Below, piece by piece: positions 1 through 11,600 of a stretch of DNA of 64,000 nucleotides (positions are counted from its first letter, which is position 1; each line of letters opens with the position of its first letter). This DNA comes from Istiophorus platypterus (Eukaryota; Chordata; Actinopteri; Istiophoriformes; Istiophoridae), in contig CM029124.1 of assembly GCA_016859345.1 (NCBI GenBank), forward strand, positions 18,077,480 to 18,141,479, given 5' to 3'. A model generated the notes under the pieces. It searched no databases. It worked only from the letters and a program-made list of their open reading frames with translations, and was not told the origin of the DNA. The position numbers and the translations under genes were made by a program.

Positions 1-3000
1 CTGTAATTACATGGCAGCCCCATGATGGACGGAGAGTCCTTCTAATTAGCACAGATCACATTCCTTTGGCTGATTGAGCAATTAATGAGAATGTGGTGAT
101 CCCTCAATCAGCAGCACAGAGAATGCTCTCGTCGCTGATACACACTCTCCCTCCTCAGATCCCTTAATTAAATTTAAGGGATCGCCAGACCTGGGCCCAC
201 TATCTGTTTTCTCCTCTTTCACGTCACTCTTTCACTTTTCTCTGCTTTCATTCACAGCCACGTTCAGCTTGGGGGCTGTTTTTTGGGGCTGTTCATAAAG
301 AATTACGTGGACCTCCACATCTGGTGCGTCAGGTGGTTATAAAGCACAAACAGCTGCCTGCCTATCATTAATCCACCAACTGCTGATAAAATTATACAGA
401 AGTGAAATCATGTCACAACTAAAACTCTCACTATTTATTGGAGGAACACACCAACTCTTTTATCTTTCGGAGCAAAAAGGTTTTCACAGGTAAGAGCAGA
501 AACGCACCACTCTGCATCCAAACAGGGTTTTTGTCAGGCCAGCGATGGGGCTGAGTGAAAGCCTTTCGGATGAAGATCAACTGTGGCATTTAAAATTAAT
601 TTACATTCAAGTCTCATGCGTTTTTTTCCACCTTAAAATGTTAAGGTGACAATAAAACTGACAAGTCAAATCTAGACCGACACTATGTGATCTGAGCACT
701 TCTCAGCTCATTTTAAGTAACTACATCATTTTACACTCATTACCATTTGCATTTCACCTTCAGCAGAGCTATAAATGAGTTTGTTTACCTTGCACACCAT
801 TTAGGGTGTGACACCATGACAATTTTATACTATTGCTATTAACGCTTAACAACTTAAATTGCACAAAACACATTTTCCACATTTTTTTAGTTATGTCACT
901 TCCCTTTTTATACCATTGTATCAATCCACACGAGAACTGGCTTCATGAGTAATTTTCAGGTTTGCACTCAGCTTACTTGACTTTATTTTGCAAAGAATAT
1001 TAAGAAAAAGATGGTTGTAATTTTTTTTTGTTTTATGTAATGCATGTTTCATGTTTATGGTAATCTGCCTCTCTCTTATTTCTAAATGTGACACTTTGTA
1101 AAAACGATATTTAAAAAGATGATGATAATGTTGCTTTATTCAATATACCTTTAGTGATCTATGTCACAAGACTTAATTTTGTCAGACTTGCATTGCAGCT
1201 CACATTTTTTTGCAACTCACTGTGCATACACTCTTGGTTCAAAATGGTTTGAACATAGAACAAATGTTTGATCCATTGTGGGCCTGTTTGAGTCTTGTAG
1301 ACTTACAATGTTGATGCTACGAGGGGAATCTGTGCAGAAGAAAAGCGGTTATGGAGATTGTCAGTTTTGTCAGCGCACTTGTCATGGGTCTTCTAGATAC
1401 ATCTTCCAAAACCCTGATTTCAAGTTGTGGCGATAATCGCTTCATTTTTTAATAAGAAGAGCTTTTCTTTGAAGGAGCCTTTTTTGTGCTTACTAGGGTC
1501 AGTGATGCATGGCAGTTTTCCAGGGCTATAATGCTGAGCGAACAGCCTCGGGGCTGAGGGGCAATCATTCCCTGAGCACATCAAGAGAATATCGAATGAA
1601 ATCATGACACAGCCTTTTGAACAAGAAGCTGTTGATGAAGACAATTGAGGGGAGCCGTCTCAACACTTCCCACAAATATATTAATGGTAAACAGGTTTTT
1701 ATTGGGGTGAACACATAACGCATTAAAAACAATGACATCTATGACTGGTTCTATATCAATTGAATGGAGGCAATAGAGAAATCTCTATTAACAGTAACAG
1801 TATTATGACATTTTATAGTATAGTGACTGATTCAAACATAAAGAGTATATAGGGCTCAAAAGTCAATATTAACCAAGGTGTTGTTTGATGAGGATACATA
1901 CTCTTTATGAGTTCTGTGCTGCTTCACAATAAAAGCCTGGTGGAGGTGCAGGAGGTTAAGGCAATGAAGTATATAAAGAGAGCACCGGCACATTCAAACA
2001 TCTAGATTTGAACCGGCAACCTCAGGCTCACGAGCGTGCCGCACACTCCCAGAAATCCAACACTGGCAATGTAAGATGAGGAAAAATCCCGCATGAGAAA
2101 GTGCAAACCGAGGACATGCTCTACGACCATACTCGGAAAAGATGACCCAAATTGGTAGGAAGCTGATGTCAGAAGTGGTCAACAATCATGTAACCCACGA
2201 TGCCTCTGGGCTCACCCTCTACAGTTACTACACAGGGGGTGCTTGGGCCTCCCAGCTGTGCACAGCAGATACACTCTGACAGAGAGGCGGCGACATGAGT
2301 CCTTTCAAGGTGAACTTAGGTGTCATGGGATGCCTGTCAGAAGAAGCTGCACTAAACAGCACTGAGTAACACTAACTCCCCTGTCATTTCGCAGTTTGCT
2401 GTTTGAATGAGTTATGCAAACTCATTACGGTCGATTATGAGAGTTTGTCTACGTGAAAAAAAAAAAGAGGGAGCTGCGTGAAATCTGATGAATGGCGTCA
2501 AGTGATGTCACTTGGAGGAAGAAGAGAAGGAGAAGGCAGAAGAATGAATGGAATAAAAAAGACAATATCTATGGTTCTGCTGCGTCAATTCCGAAGCAAT
2601 GTGACGGAAACAATGTGATAGAAGAGCAACGTTAAGTCAGTGGAGAACAGCCTGAAAGAACAAAGAATCCATGAATGACAGACACAAGATAATGGAGATG
2701 ATTTACTGCTACTATCCCATGGGTTAATGCACTCAAAATGCACTGAGATGCAAATTTACATAACTGTGGACAGCATAGACAACAGTTTAAATTTCATTCA
2801 TTCATGTCTGCACCATGAATCTGTAATCAGTGCCAGCGGCTGGTTAGCTTAGCTACCCTTCAAGACTAGATACGGCCAGGCCCAGCCCAAACAGGAAACA
2901 CAATTCCCTCTCCAACATCCCTGGAGCTCACCAATCAACACTGATGAAATTTTGTTTTATTAATTCTTACAAAAACTCAGCTGTAAAAACGGCACTTGGT

Positions 3001-3765
3001 TTTGGATTTTTCCATGACCTGGAGCGGTCGCTTCAGAACAAACCAGATACAAAATCGTGTATCGTGGTGCTTCGTCGGTTTTAGCTGTTTCCTCACGTTC
3101 CCAGTCTTAACCCTCCCAGTGTCTCTGTCACTCTCAGCCTTGAAAGCCCATCTACTCCTACTGAAGAAGCAAATCTTTAAAAACAAGTCATCAGTATATA
3201 CTTTTATTCAAAAACTAGTGAGTGTTTACAACAGTATATGTGGAACTGCCACTGTTCAAGGTAATAAAGGTCGCATCCAGTGTGGCTCACTGATGTGTTT
3301 CTAATAGCTTTTAGACAACAGCATCAATGTTACAACCTAGATACTGAGTTAATAATTGATTTGTTTTCATTCATTTGTCAGCAATTACTAAGCTGTAATG
3401 GTCAAGTAATGATAATTTAAAGCCAAAATATTTTTTTGTGCTTTGTTCAGACTTAAAATAAATAAGGATTAAATGCTATTTACCTGGAGGATACACGCAC
3501 AAATGTTTTACCATGTAGATTTCAAATTTATTGCCATTTAGATACGCTGATGCAAATATTGATGTTAACACATTACAGCTTAACCTTTAACTTTTAAGAT
3601 TCTTGTAACGTAACTTTTATTTACAGTTTTGTCTGTGACTGACAGAATTTTTACAGACCACCCTCAGCTAGGTGGTCCATAAATTCACACACTGCAGCTT
3701 TGTTAGAAAAAGGAACACATTCAAATATTTTCTCCCAGACGATGGTAAAAATAAAAGCCCTGTAC
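1..3765. other. gng4 terminal intron, cut by the left edge
   Basis: AT-rich intron with no gene-like frame that I can support. It holds a repeat-like stretch at 2830-3140 and a tRNA-B-box-like motif near 1998-2035; otherwise nothing recognised. Confidence 0.6.
2830..3140 (+). mobile_element. Degenerate dispersed repeat of the percomorph SINE-like type
   Basis: The sequence has the landmarks of a very common percomorph repeat: GGTTAGCTTAGCT, then CAGGAAACA, then GAGCTCACCAATCAACAC, then TTATTAATTCTTACAAAAAC and TGTAAAAACGGCA. I recognise the pattern but cannot give a family name. Confidence 0.5.
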
Positions 3766-3864
3766 CTTTATCCTATCCATGCAGGCCTCCATCTTCAGCT
3801 GCTCCACAGCTTTCCTGGCTTGGGAGATGCTGGCTGTACTGTTGTTGGCAATACCGTCCTTCAT
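3766..3864 (-). CDS. gng4: gng4, G-protein gamma-4 subunit, first coding exon (partial gene)
   Basis: Heterotrimeric G-protein gamma subunits pair with beta at the plasma membrane and carry a C-terminal prenyl group. The exon encodes 33 residues, MKDGIANNSTASISQARKAV then EQLKMEACMDRIK, matching human GNG4 (MKEGMSNNSTTSISQARKAV) better than GNG2, which lacks the MKxG start. The acceptor GTGTCACAG lies 7 bases before the ATG, so the exon covers 3766-3871; the donor is GTACAG, phase 0. The second coding exon, about 42 residues with the NPFREKKFF region and CaaX end, was not found between 1 and 3765, so it lies off the left edge. gng4 next to LYST on the same strand agrees with the human order. 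Confidence 0.93.
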
Positions 3865-3871
3865 GGTGCCC

Positions 3872-5073
3872 CTGTGACACCAAACAGAGGCACAAGGGGA
3901 GTCAGGGGGGGGGTGGGGCATTGAGTCAATGAACATCACATTAAATCAAGAAAGCGGCTGCCCCCCTGGCGATGTCTCTGCCCCCCCTAGAGCAGCCATT
4001 CTCTGCCACAACCCTTTTTTTTTTTTATTCAAAGGACCCATTTTGTCTGGGGGAATGTGTTTTACAGCAGCTAAGCTCCATTTTATCCGAAGAAAGAGCT
4101 TTGAAGGCAGCAGCTGGGCAGCAGTTTGTCGTTTTTCACTCAGTGTTCATGCATGATTAGTTTTTTGGTCAAGTTATTCTTTACAGTAACAGGCTGGGGG
4201 AGACGTTGCAAAGCATTAAAACACACTCAAAAACACTTCTGAGCCACAGGGCTCGAGCTTTTTGATTAAAGACACTTGAGGAGTCATTTGGGGGGGGGGG
4301 TGTTCATGTTGCCTCATTTCCTTTGAAGGATCAGTTCTTGGACCCATCCGAGGGAAATCAGACGTACGACTTTCCCTCTTCTGCCCCAGCGCCTACAGGC
4401 TGGAGCAGATCTGTCCACTCTTCGCCTCCATCTGCTCAACTTTCTCCACAATGTTCATCGGTGCAGCTTCAGGGTATGGTTTCGTTTGATTCAATGCAAA
4501 CAGCCTTTTTTTTCCCAAGCCGTCTTTGTAATGACTAAACCTTGCTCTCGTTTTAGGCCCCTTGACCCCCCCCTCACTCCTAAAATGCCCCTGTTTAGCA
4601 GCAGGAGCAGAGATGACACCTGATCAGCAGATGATTTTATAATAACGTGCATGAAAAATATGGAGCATTTCACAGAGGTGGGGGAGCTGCTGAATCAGTG
4701 CATACTCACTGTGGTTTTTTCCTCTTTTTTTTGCATTAATTTCTTTCTTTATTCCATTTTCATCGCATCAAGTTGTATTTTGACAAATGTTAGGAAGCAA
4801 AGGTTCTATACAGGGGGGCGTAGATGGAGGATACGCTCTCCAATCCCACCCTTCGTGCCTCTAAAGCCAATTGATCATTTTTTAACCACATCCTCGCAGG
4901 AAGACATCAGGCCTTTTCTACTTAGGTTTCCCCTCGACTCGTGCATCCTGAGGCTGCACGCAAGGGCTTCACCGGGCTCTACGCTGCTTCATCCAAACGC
5001 AGCGATTCTAATTGTTGATGCAGATTTCTCATACATGGGCGACTCTTATTTCTAAAGGGGATTAAATTGTGCG

Positions 5074-5104
<31 letters not shown>

Positions 5105-5261
5105 CGTGCGAGCTGCGGCCCTAGTCAGAGCAGAAAACAGTAAAACAAACATCATGAATTAAATAATGATTCTGCGAGAAGGAATCACAACAAATCTCTT
5201 GATGCTTCGCTGCATCGCTCGGCTATGAGCTGATTAATGTAGGCAACGGCCGCCGACCTAC
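3872..5261. other. Candidate gng4 intron 1
   Basis: Contains G-runs (3903-3917, 4290-4300) and a (CA)n tract at 5079-5104. Short frames here have no recognisable content. Confidence 0.5.
5079..5104. repeat. (CA)n microsatellite
   Basis: Thirteen dinucleotides of CA, uninterrupted. Confidence 0.95.
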
Positions 5262-5770
5262 CTGATATGTGCCAATGGATTTCCAAATTGGAGAATTCCG
5301 GGTTGACTCCACCCAACACACACACACGCACGCACGCACGCACGCACACACACGCACGCACGCACTCACACACACACGCACGCACACACGAAAAAAAAAA
5401 AACAAAAACCCAGAGGATCTGTCAAATATTAAACGATAAGAGGAAATCCCAGCCTCGTTTCGCTCTGGACCGAGCCCGGGGACGTGGATCCTGGCGTCGG
5501 GATTTCAGCCCCGGCGGTTCGGTCAGCGGGAGTCGTGCGTATTCCGTGCAGGAAGACGAGATCCGCGCGGCGAGGTGTCGGTGAGCACCGCGGCTGGGTT
5601 TGGAGAGATGTTACGCATGCAGCGGTGGGGGGAAACCTCTGTGTGACTGTCGGATGCGGGCTGAGGGGCAGGGAGCACTCGATCAGCGGACCAGGAACTG
5701 CGGCGAGCGACAAGCCAGGATGGGTTACCGTGCAAAAACTGACCCCGAACGCACCGAGACCGCCTGTCAG
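5262..5770 (-). promoter_or_regulatory. CpG-rich block, candidate gng4 promoter and 5' noncoding exon
   Basis: From about 5440 to 5770 the sequence is rich in GC and CpG, unlike its AT-rich surroundings, which fits a vertebrate promoter. On the minus strand a strong donor (CAG then GTAGGT) lies at 5256-5264, so a noncoding gng4 first exon could end there. The candidate exon would contain the CA/CG repeat at 5317-5390. No homology supports it. Confidence 0.4.
5317..5390. repeat. Mixed CACG/CACA microsatellite
   Basis: Alternating purine-pyrimidine repeat mixing CACACA and CGCACG units, followed by a 13-base A run. Such sequence can adopt Z-DNA. Confidence 0.92.
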
Positions 5771-7319
5771 GCAAATTGGTATCTGCTGTTTTTCTAATTT
5801 GCTTTATTGCTGCAGAAGGCACCAGAGATCCGCAGGCTTCCCCGTTTCATTTTTACATCAGCTTTGACATCATCGGGTCCCCCCCCCCACCCTCCATAGT
5901 AACCGAGGGGGCATAACAACACTGCGTTTTGGAGGAATTTGAAATCAAATTCATCCGAAACCCCCGACTCAACCCATTTGATTCATAATCGATATATTTT
6001 TTTCTCCCTTTTTTATAATTCCGATTTAGAACAGGATTTGTGCAGCATCGCGTTGGTTTCTTCGTGCTTTAGATGCCCCTGAACGCACCTCTCTGCACAC
6101 AAAGTAATAAATGGACACAAAAGACAAGCTGTAGTAATATCTCGTCAAATATTTATGTATATTTATATATTTATATATAATATACTCATCACATGGTTTG
6201 TCCATACATACACACACACACACATACACCCACACACACACACATACCCACACCCACACACACATATACAGACAAAAAGACACAAAACAAACCTTTCAGA
6301 ACCTCAGACCATGATGCCAAACTGCAAGACCAGCCCAAAGAGGTCAATTAAGGGACACAATTTAAGCAGCCTAGGACAATGATCTTAAATTATGCATAGC
6401 TTAAGTTATCAACTGAAAAATATTTCCTTCAGAAAGCACAAAAAACATTGTCCATTAACATGTTTTCCTCTCTGATTTTTGCCATTTTTTCAAAAAACAA
6501 GCAAAAAAAAAACCCCAACAAAAACAAAACAACAAAAATTATACAATCTCACATGTGGATGTTAAAGAGAAAGGGTTTTGACAAACGTTTTCATGAACTC
6601 GAAGAAGGAAATGTATGTACACATGCAAGCATGAAACAGTAAACAAATGCAGTAACATTATGTCTTCTACAGGCCTGACACTGCACACATCAGGAGTACA
6701 GGTGGGCTGAGGAAAAACAACAAAAAATGAGGACAACAACATAAAAGGAATGACATCAAGATATAATAAGAAATATTCCCTTTCTTGTAAACAAGTCAAA
6801 CCAAAGTGTGAAGTGTAAGACATCATTTCTTAACAGAAGGCTTGCTGCAGTCACCACAAAGGCAAAACAACTTGTTTCACAACTGTGTTAGAACAAACTC
6901 CTGCTTTCTTCCAATATGAAACATGAATAAAAAAATGACCTATTGCAGGTTTATGTCTGATATTGCTTTCTGGACTGGATTCATTAGTAGAATTAAAGCA
7001 AAGCTCAGTTCACATTAAGACCACAGATCATTGGCTCTCCTTGAATTAAATGGTAGTTGATAAAAAAAGTGCTTTCATTACCATTTGACACATAATAACT
7101 GACAAAACTGAAAGTGCAGTAAGTTGAGAGTGGGAATGTAAAGAATAGCGGCATGGATCCATGGTTGGGTTGAGGAAAGCAACGTTTGGTTGACTGGTTC
7201 CCGGACAGATCAGTGTAGTGTTTAAGATTCTGATACCAGCTATAAACCTCTTCAGTGCAGGAAACGCTAACCGCTCGAACCTCAGCCTGTTGGACACGAT
7301 GCTCTTCACCAACACCCTC
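5771..7319. other. gng4-LYST intergenic region
   Basis: AT-rich, with a (CA)n-type repeat at 6210-6266. No supported gene on either strand. Confidence 0.6.
6210..6266. repeat. Imperfect (CA)n microsatellite
   Basis: CA repeat interrupted by T and CCCA units. Confidence 0.93.
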
Positions 7320-8466
7320 TCACCCACTACAACCTCTTTTATTTACTGCACAGGTATTAAGCATGCCTCGCAGATCGCTGAGGATGACATGGCATTCAGG
7401 AGATTCCTCTCTGCTCTTCTCAAGCTTTAGGCGGCTAATGCTGTTTGTTAATCGCTCTCTCAGAATCTCAGTGAGCTCTATAGACTGGTGAAAGGCTCTA
7501 GTGGAGTTGAACGGCAGACAGTAAACACAAGGTAAAGGAAAGAAGGAAACATGGGCCTCCGTGGTATTTCTAATAAATAAATGAATATCAACATTTCTCA
7601 ATGCAAAAAGGACAGGTTCAATGAAGGCAGGCATTAATGAAGGAGTATCATGACAGCAAATGTTACACAGTCAAGGTCAGCATCATCCTAGCATGCAAAA
7701 GTAGGACAGAACAGCCAACACAAGGTACAATTCACCCCAACAACGCCCCCCCCCCAATCCCTCCACCGAGCGCAGATACAAAGTGATGCAAGGCCGTGAC
7801 ACTAGTGTTCAGACTTGAGTGGAGCAGACAGCCCAGCAGAGCGGCGTCTCACTCCCACAGAGCGGGACATTTTCCCGTGACAGACGCGTGGAGAGGCTCC
7901 CAGCTACTGCAGCGTCAGCTGGACACGCTCGCCCAAGTCTGGCAGCAATCTGTCAGACGACGCGCTGCGGGAGATCCGAGTGCTGCCGAGCTGAGAGGCG
8001 GGGGTCTTCATACGATGGGGTCCGGCTTTAGCCAGACAATAGCAGCTTACAAGTGAACAGCAAGATCAACATCACACAAGGATCTTTGCGCAACGAAAAC
8101 TCAACAGCAGGAAACAAATGAACGAACTTAACGGACCAAACATACCCTCAGAAATGCATTTTGAGTAAAGTGTCTGTTGCAGCCTCAGCAAAATGTTCAT
8201 CCACCCCCCCACCCCCCAACATTCTACTTCAGTATGTTTATAAATATATATTTATATACATATAGTACTATTTTTATAATCATTCTTGATGCTGGGAGCG
8301 GCTGAGGGTGGCTTAAGCTAAAAGTCTAGAAGGGTACAGGGAGGATGAGGCCATGCTGATAAGTTCCCCCCCCAAAGATGAGGAGGACGAGGAGGAGGAG
8401 GAGGGTCGAGTGGGGGGCAGGCTCCTCTTTCCGAGAACTGGACAGTAGTAAAGGTCAGACACACAG
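7320..8466 (-). other. lyst: Likely LYST 3' UTR
   Basis: Downstream of the stop no gene-like frame is seen. The stretch holds a GGA-rich block (complement of 8371-8408), an AU-rich patch at 8238-8282 and C/G runs near 7748-7756. An AATAAA on the minus strand (7338-7343) is followed by GT-rich sequence, a plausible poly(A) site giving a UTR of about 1.15 kb. Other, later sites are possible. Confidence 0.45.
7338..7343 (-). terminator. Candidate LYST poly(A) signal AATAAA
   Basis: A canonical hexamer on the minus strand about 1.1 kb after the stop. The next 40 bases are GT-rich, as expected of a downstream cleavage element. No transcript evidence. Confidence 0.35.
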
Positions 8467-8605
8467 TCAGCCTGCAGCATAGCTGCTCAGAAAGGAGTAG
8501 AACATGGGTAGCTTCATGCGCTGCTGGTCCCGCCGACACCAAGCCATCACCGTTCCCTCGCTGTTGGCCGTGTACAGGTGGTGGCCGTCACACGAGTACG
8601 TCAGG
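8467..8605 (-). CDS. lyst: LYST exon 53, terminal coding part
   Basis: It encodes the last residues (LTYSCDGHHLYTANSEGTVM, AWCRRDQQRMKLPMFYSFLS, SYAAG) and ends at TGA (8467-8469). The C-terminal FYSFLSSYAAG is identical to human. The exon continues into the 3' UTR. Confidence 0.97.
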
Positions 8606-11600
8606 CTGAGGCACACAGGAGAGGACATAATCATCAGAGTTCGCCGCAGAATTAAAGTGAATATTTACAATGAAGAGCATGTACAATAATGGCAGATAGC
8701 ATAATAGCTGTATACTGTTATGATACCTGACAATGGGTTTGCTTGACTTGGGAAAGGTGATTTCTCTCACTGGTTTCAAATCCCAGGTGCTCCACAACCT
8801 GAACATATTTCAGACACAAGAATCACATCAGTGTGAATAATTCAGTGTGTTGAGGAGATTGAAGCATGTAAACTTTAAATAAATAAATAAATAAATAAAT
8901 ATAAAATAATTTCTGCTCACCTGACGACACCGTTCTCCAGCCCGCCGGCGATGACGTTGACAGACACACCCTCCGGCTGGTTAGAGAAGGCCACAGAGCA
9001 GATGATCTCTCTGCAGTGGACATGACCAATCAGGTCACCATTCACCGTCCACAGTCGCAGGTCGCTGCCTCCGCCCACTGGATACAGAGATACATGAGTC
9101 ATGGCTCACATCGAGCGCCAAAACATACTTCAATAATCTGGAGGCGTGATGTGATAAACGCTGAGATTGCAGAGCGAGATGTTCCTCACCTGAGTCACAA
9201 ACTGTTGCAATGTCACCTGTGGTCTCGCTGGCAGACACAGCAGTCACCGGGCTTTTGTGGCCTGTGAGGCTTTGCACGTAACAGAGCCTGAAGAAACACA
9301 GAACAGTTTAAAGGACATACAAAGTGTAGGTTGCAAAAACATCGATTTACTTTAGATTTCTCCCCACACACACAAATGAACACATAGAGGATATGAAAAA
9401 AGCATTTTCTTCTACTTTCACATCTCATACACACTGACCTGTTGAGGTCCCAGAGGATACAAGTGCCGTCTTTGCTGACACTGATGAGGATGCTGTAGGG
9501 TTTGCAGACAAACAGGCTGGTGACTTCCCCCTTATGTCCGTACAGGTGCACCTGAGATTCCACCTCCATCTCTGACGGCTATGGAAAGACATTATTCAAA
9601 TCCAGACACATATTAGAGACCATGTACAGAAGACATACACATTGAAGACATTGTTATTCACTGTTTCCATGGATGAGGTATCTGGGTTTTACCATTTCCT
9701 AATAAACTCCATTAATCAATTTCCAAGAGGATTTTCTGAACAGCACAAATCAATCGCCACCGAAACCCCCTTCAGGAACAGAGAATCAGGAAATTTAGTT
9801 TCTTGTCGGTAGGGACGGATGAAAGTCTGACAGCCTCTCTGATGACTGAACTCCCAGACCCTTAATCCCACTTGTAGGCTCGGTGGAAATGTGTTTCAAG
9901 GGCAACTGTGACGTGACTAATGAAGCTGAGCGTTTGAGCACGGTGAAGCTGTTTAAAGAGAGGAGGGCAGGGTGGGGGTAATGGGAGGAGGGTGGGTGGA
10001 TCTGGTGTTGATGTGGAGGCGGAAGGTTAGAGGGGGACGTAGCCATGGAAACTCACCGTGGTGCTGGTGAAGCGGTTGCTGTAGGCGGTGATGACTCCAC
10101 ACTTGCTACCTGTATATAGCTGGCAGCCATCAGGCACCCAGGCGCAGCTGGTGACCTGGAAGAGAGGGAGGGACGCAATTGGACAGAGGGAAGGAGAAAC
10201 CTGAAAGCCTATTGGATAATCCTCAGTTTAGATTTGTCTAACATGAAAGAGAGACTAGTATTTTCTTCTTTTCTTTTCGTAATCTGAATTTTTCTGAGCT
10301 GTTTACCTGGTGAAGTTGTGAACACTGTATGAAGTTGATAGGAGGTTCGCTCTGTTTGCTTTTCAGCCTCAATATGTTGTCTGCATAGCCCCAGCTCAAG
10401 ATGGCCGACCACTGGATGTCTGTACTGTGCATGCTCCGAACACCTAAGGAGGAGAGAACAAAAAATGAATGGAGTCCGCAGGACTTTGTGCAGAACATCC
10501 TGTACATCCATTCTGACTTGTCGCCGAGCGGTGGGCTTCCTACCCTGCTCCTTGCTGTAAATCATCATGAGGCAGAACTTGCGCGACAGACCGCAGATGG
10601 CTCGAGTCGGCAGAGCCAGCAGGGATCCGAAGCTCTCCCCATGCGGCTGGCTGAAGCACACCACTGGATCTGGGGCAGAGGGCGAGCCCACATACTCACC
10701 CCACTTCAGACCTTTGATCCATGGCAGTGGGCTCTGTGAGGGAAGAAGAGGAGATTTCCGGGTGAGCAGCAGATCATTTCATGGACGATGCATGAAGTCA
10801 TGTCTCTGTCAGAGTCACCATCACCACCACAGAGTAGATTACCGGGCACACAATTTCCTTGGTCTGTTCCCTGGTTTCTCTGAAGGCCAGCTGAACCAGG
10901 AGTCCCATGGCTGCTGGCAGCTCGCCCTCCATTGTGAGTTTCGGGCCGGCCCTGCCGATATGAGAGGCGTTGAAGAGCTGCCTCGGCGTCTGTCCGTATG
11001 TCTTAATCATTGTCTCCAGGGCCCTTCGCTGCACCGGATCTTCTACAGCCGAAACGTCCATGCCAAAATATGTCTGTGAAAATTGATATGAAACGGATGT
11101 AAGCGGAAACAGTTCGGAAACAATTCCCCTATTTTCCCAATACCTGGGAAAGTAATATGTGATAATTAGCAGCTTCTTACTGCTGGGTGGAAGACATTGA
11201 TAGCCTGCACAGCAGCTTTGCCTTTCTGCTTGAGCCCAAACACCAGGTCGATCCACTGGCACAGCGTCTGGGAGACCTGGTCGGACTCTAGCGCCTGTCG
11301 GTGGATCAGGATGAACAGACGCGGGTCATTGCGAGCCCAGGGTGGCAAATTCACGTGATTCACCCTCTCGCCGTTCTGACGTACCCCAAAATCAAAACCT
11401 GTCCGGGCCAGAAAAAAAAAAAAGGTTACTTTTTTAATTTATGAGAAAATTGTATGCAGGAATAAAGGGTTTCCATTAAGGTTAAAGGTATAAAAGAAGG
11501 TGGATAAATAATCACCCTCTCTGTTGACCAGGAATTCTGGGAGGTAGAAAAACTCTGGGATGAGCTCTTTCACATCAGTCATGGACTCATAGGAGGACAG

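Noticed and set aside
1998..2035. Possible tRNA or tRNA-derived SINE
   Set aside because: The minus strand has a B-box-like GGTTCAAATC but no convincing A box or cloverleaf.
4651..5055. 134-residue plus-strand frame
   Set aside because: No recognisable domain and no splice or promoter context; lies in the candidate gng4 intron.
10567..11079. 170-residue plus-strand frame
   Set aside because: It runs antisense across LYST exons 45 and 46, whose conserved codons explain it.
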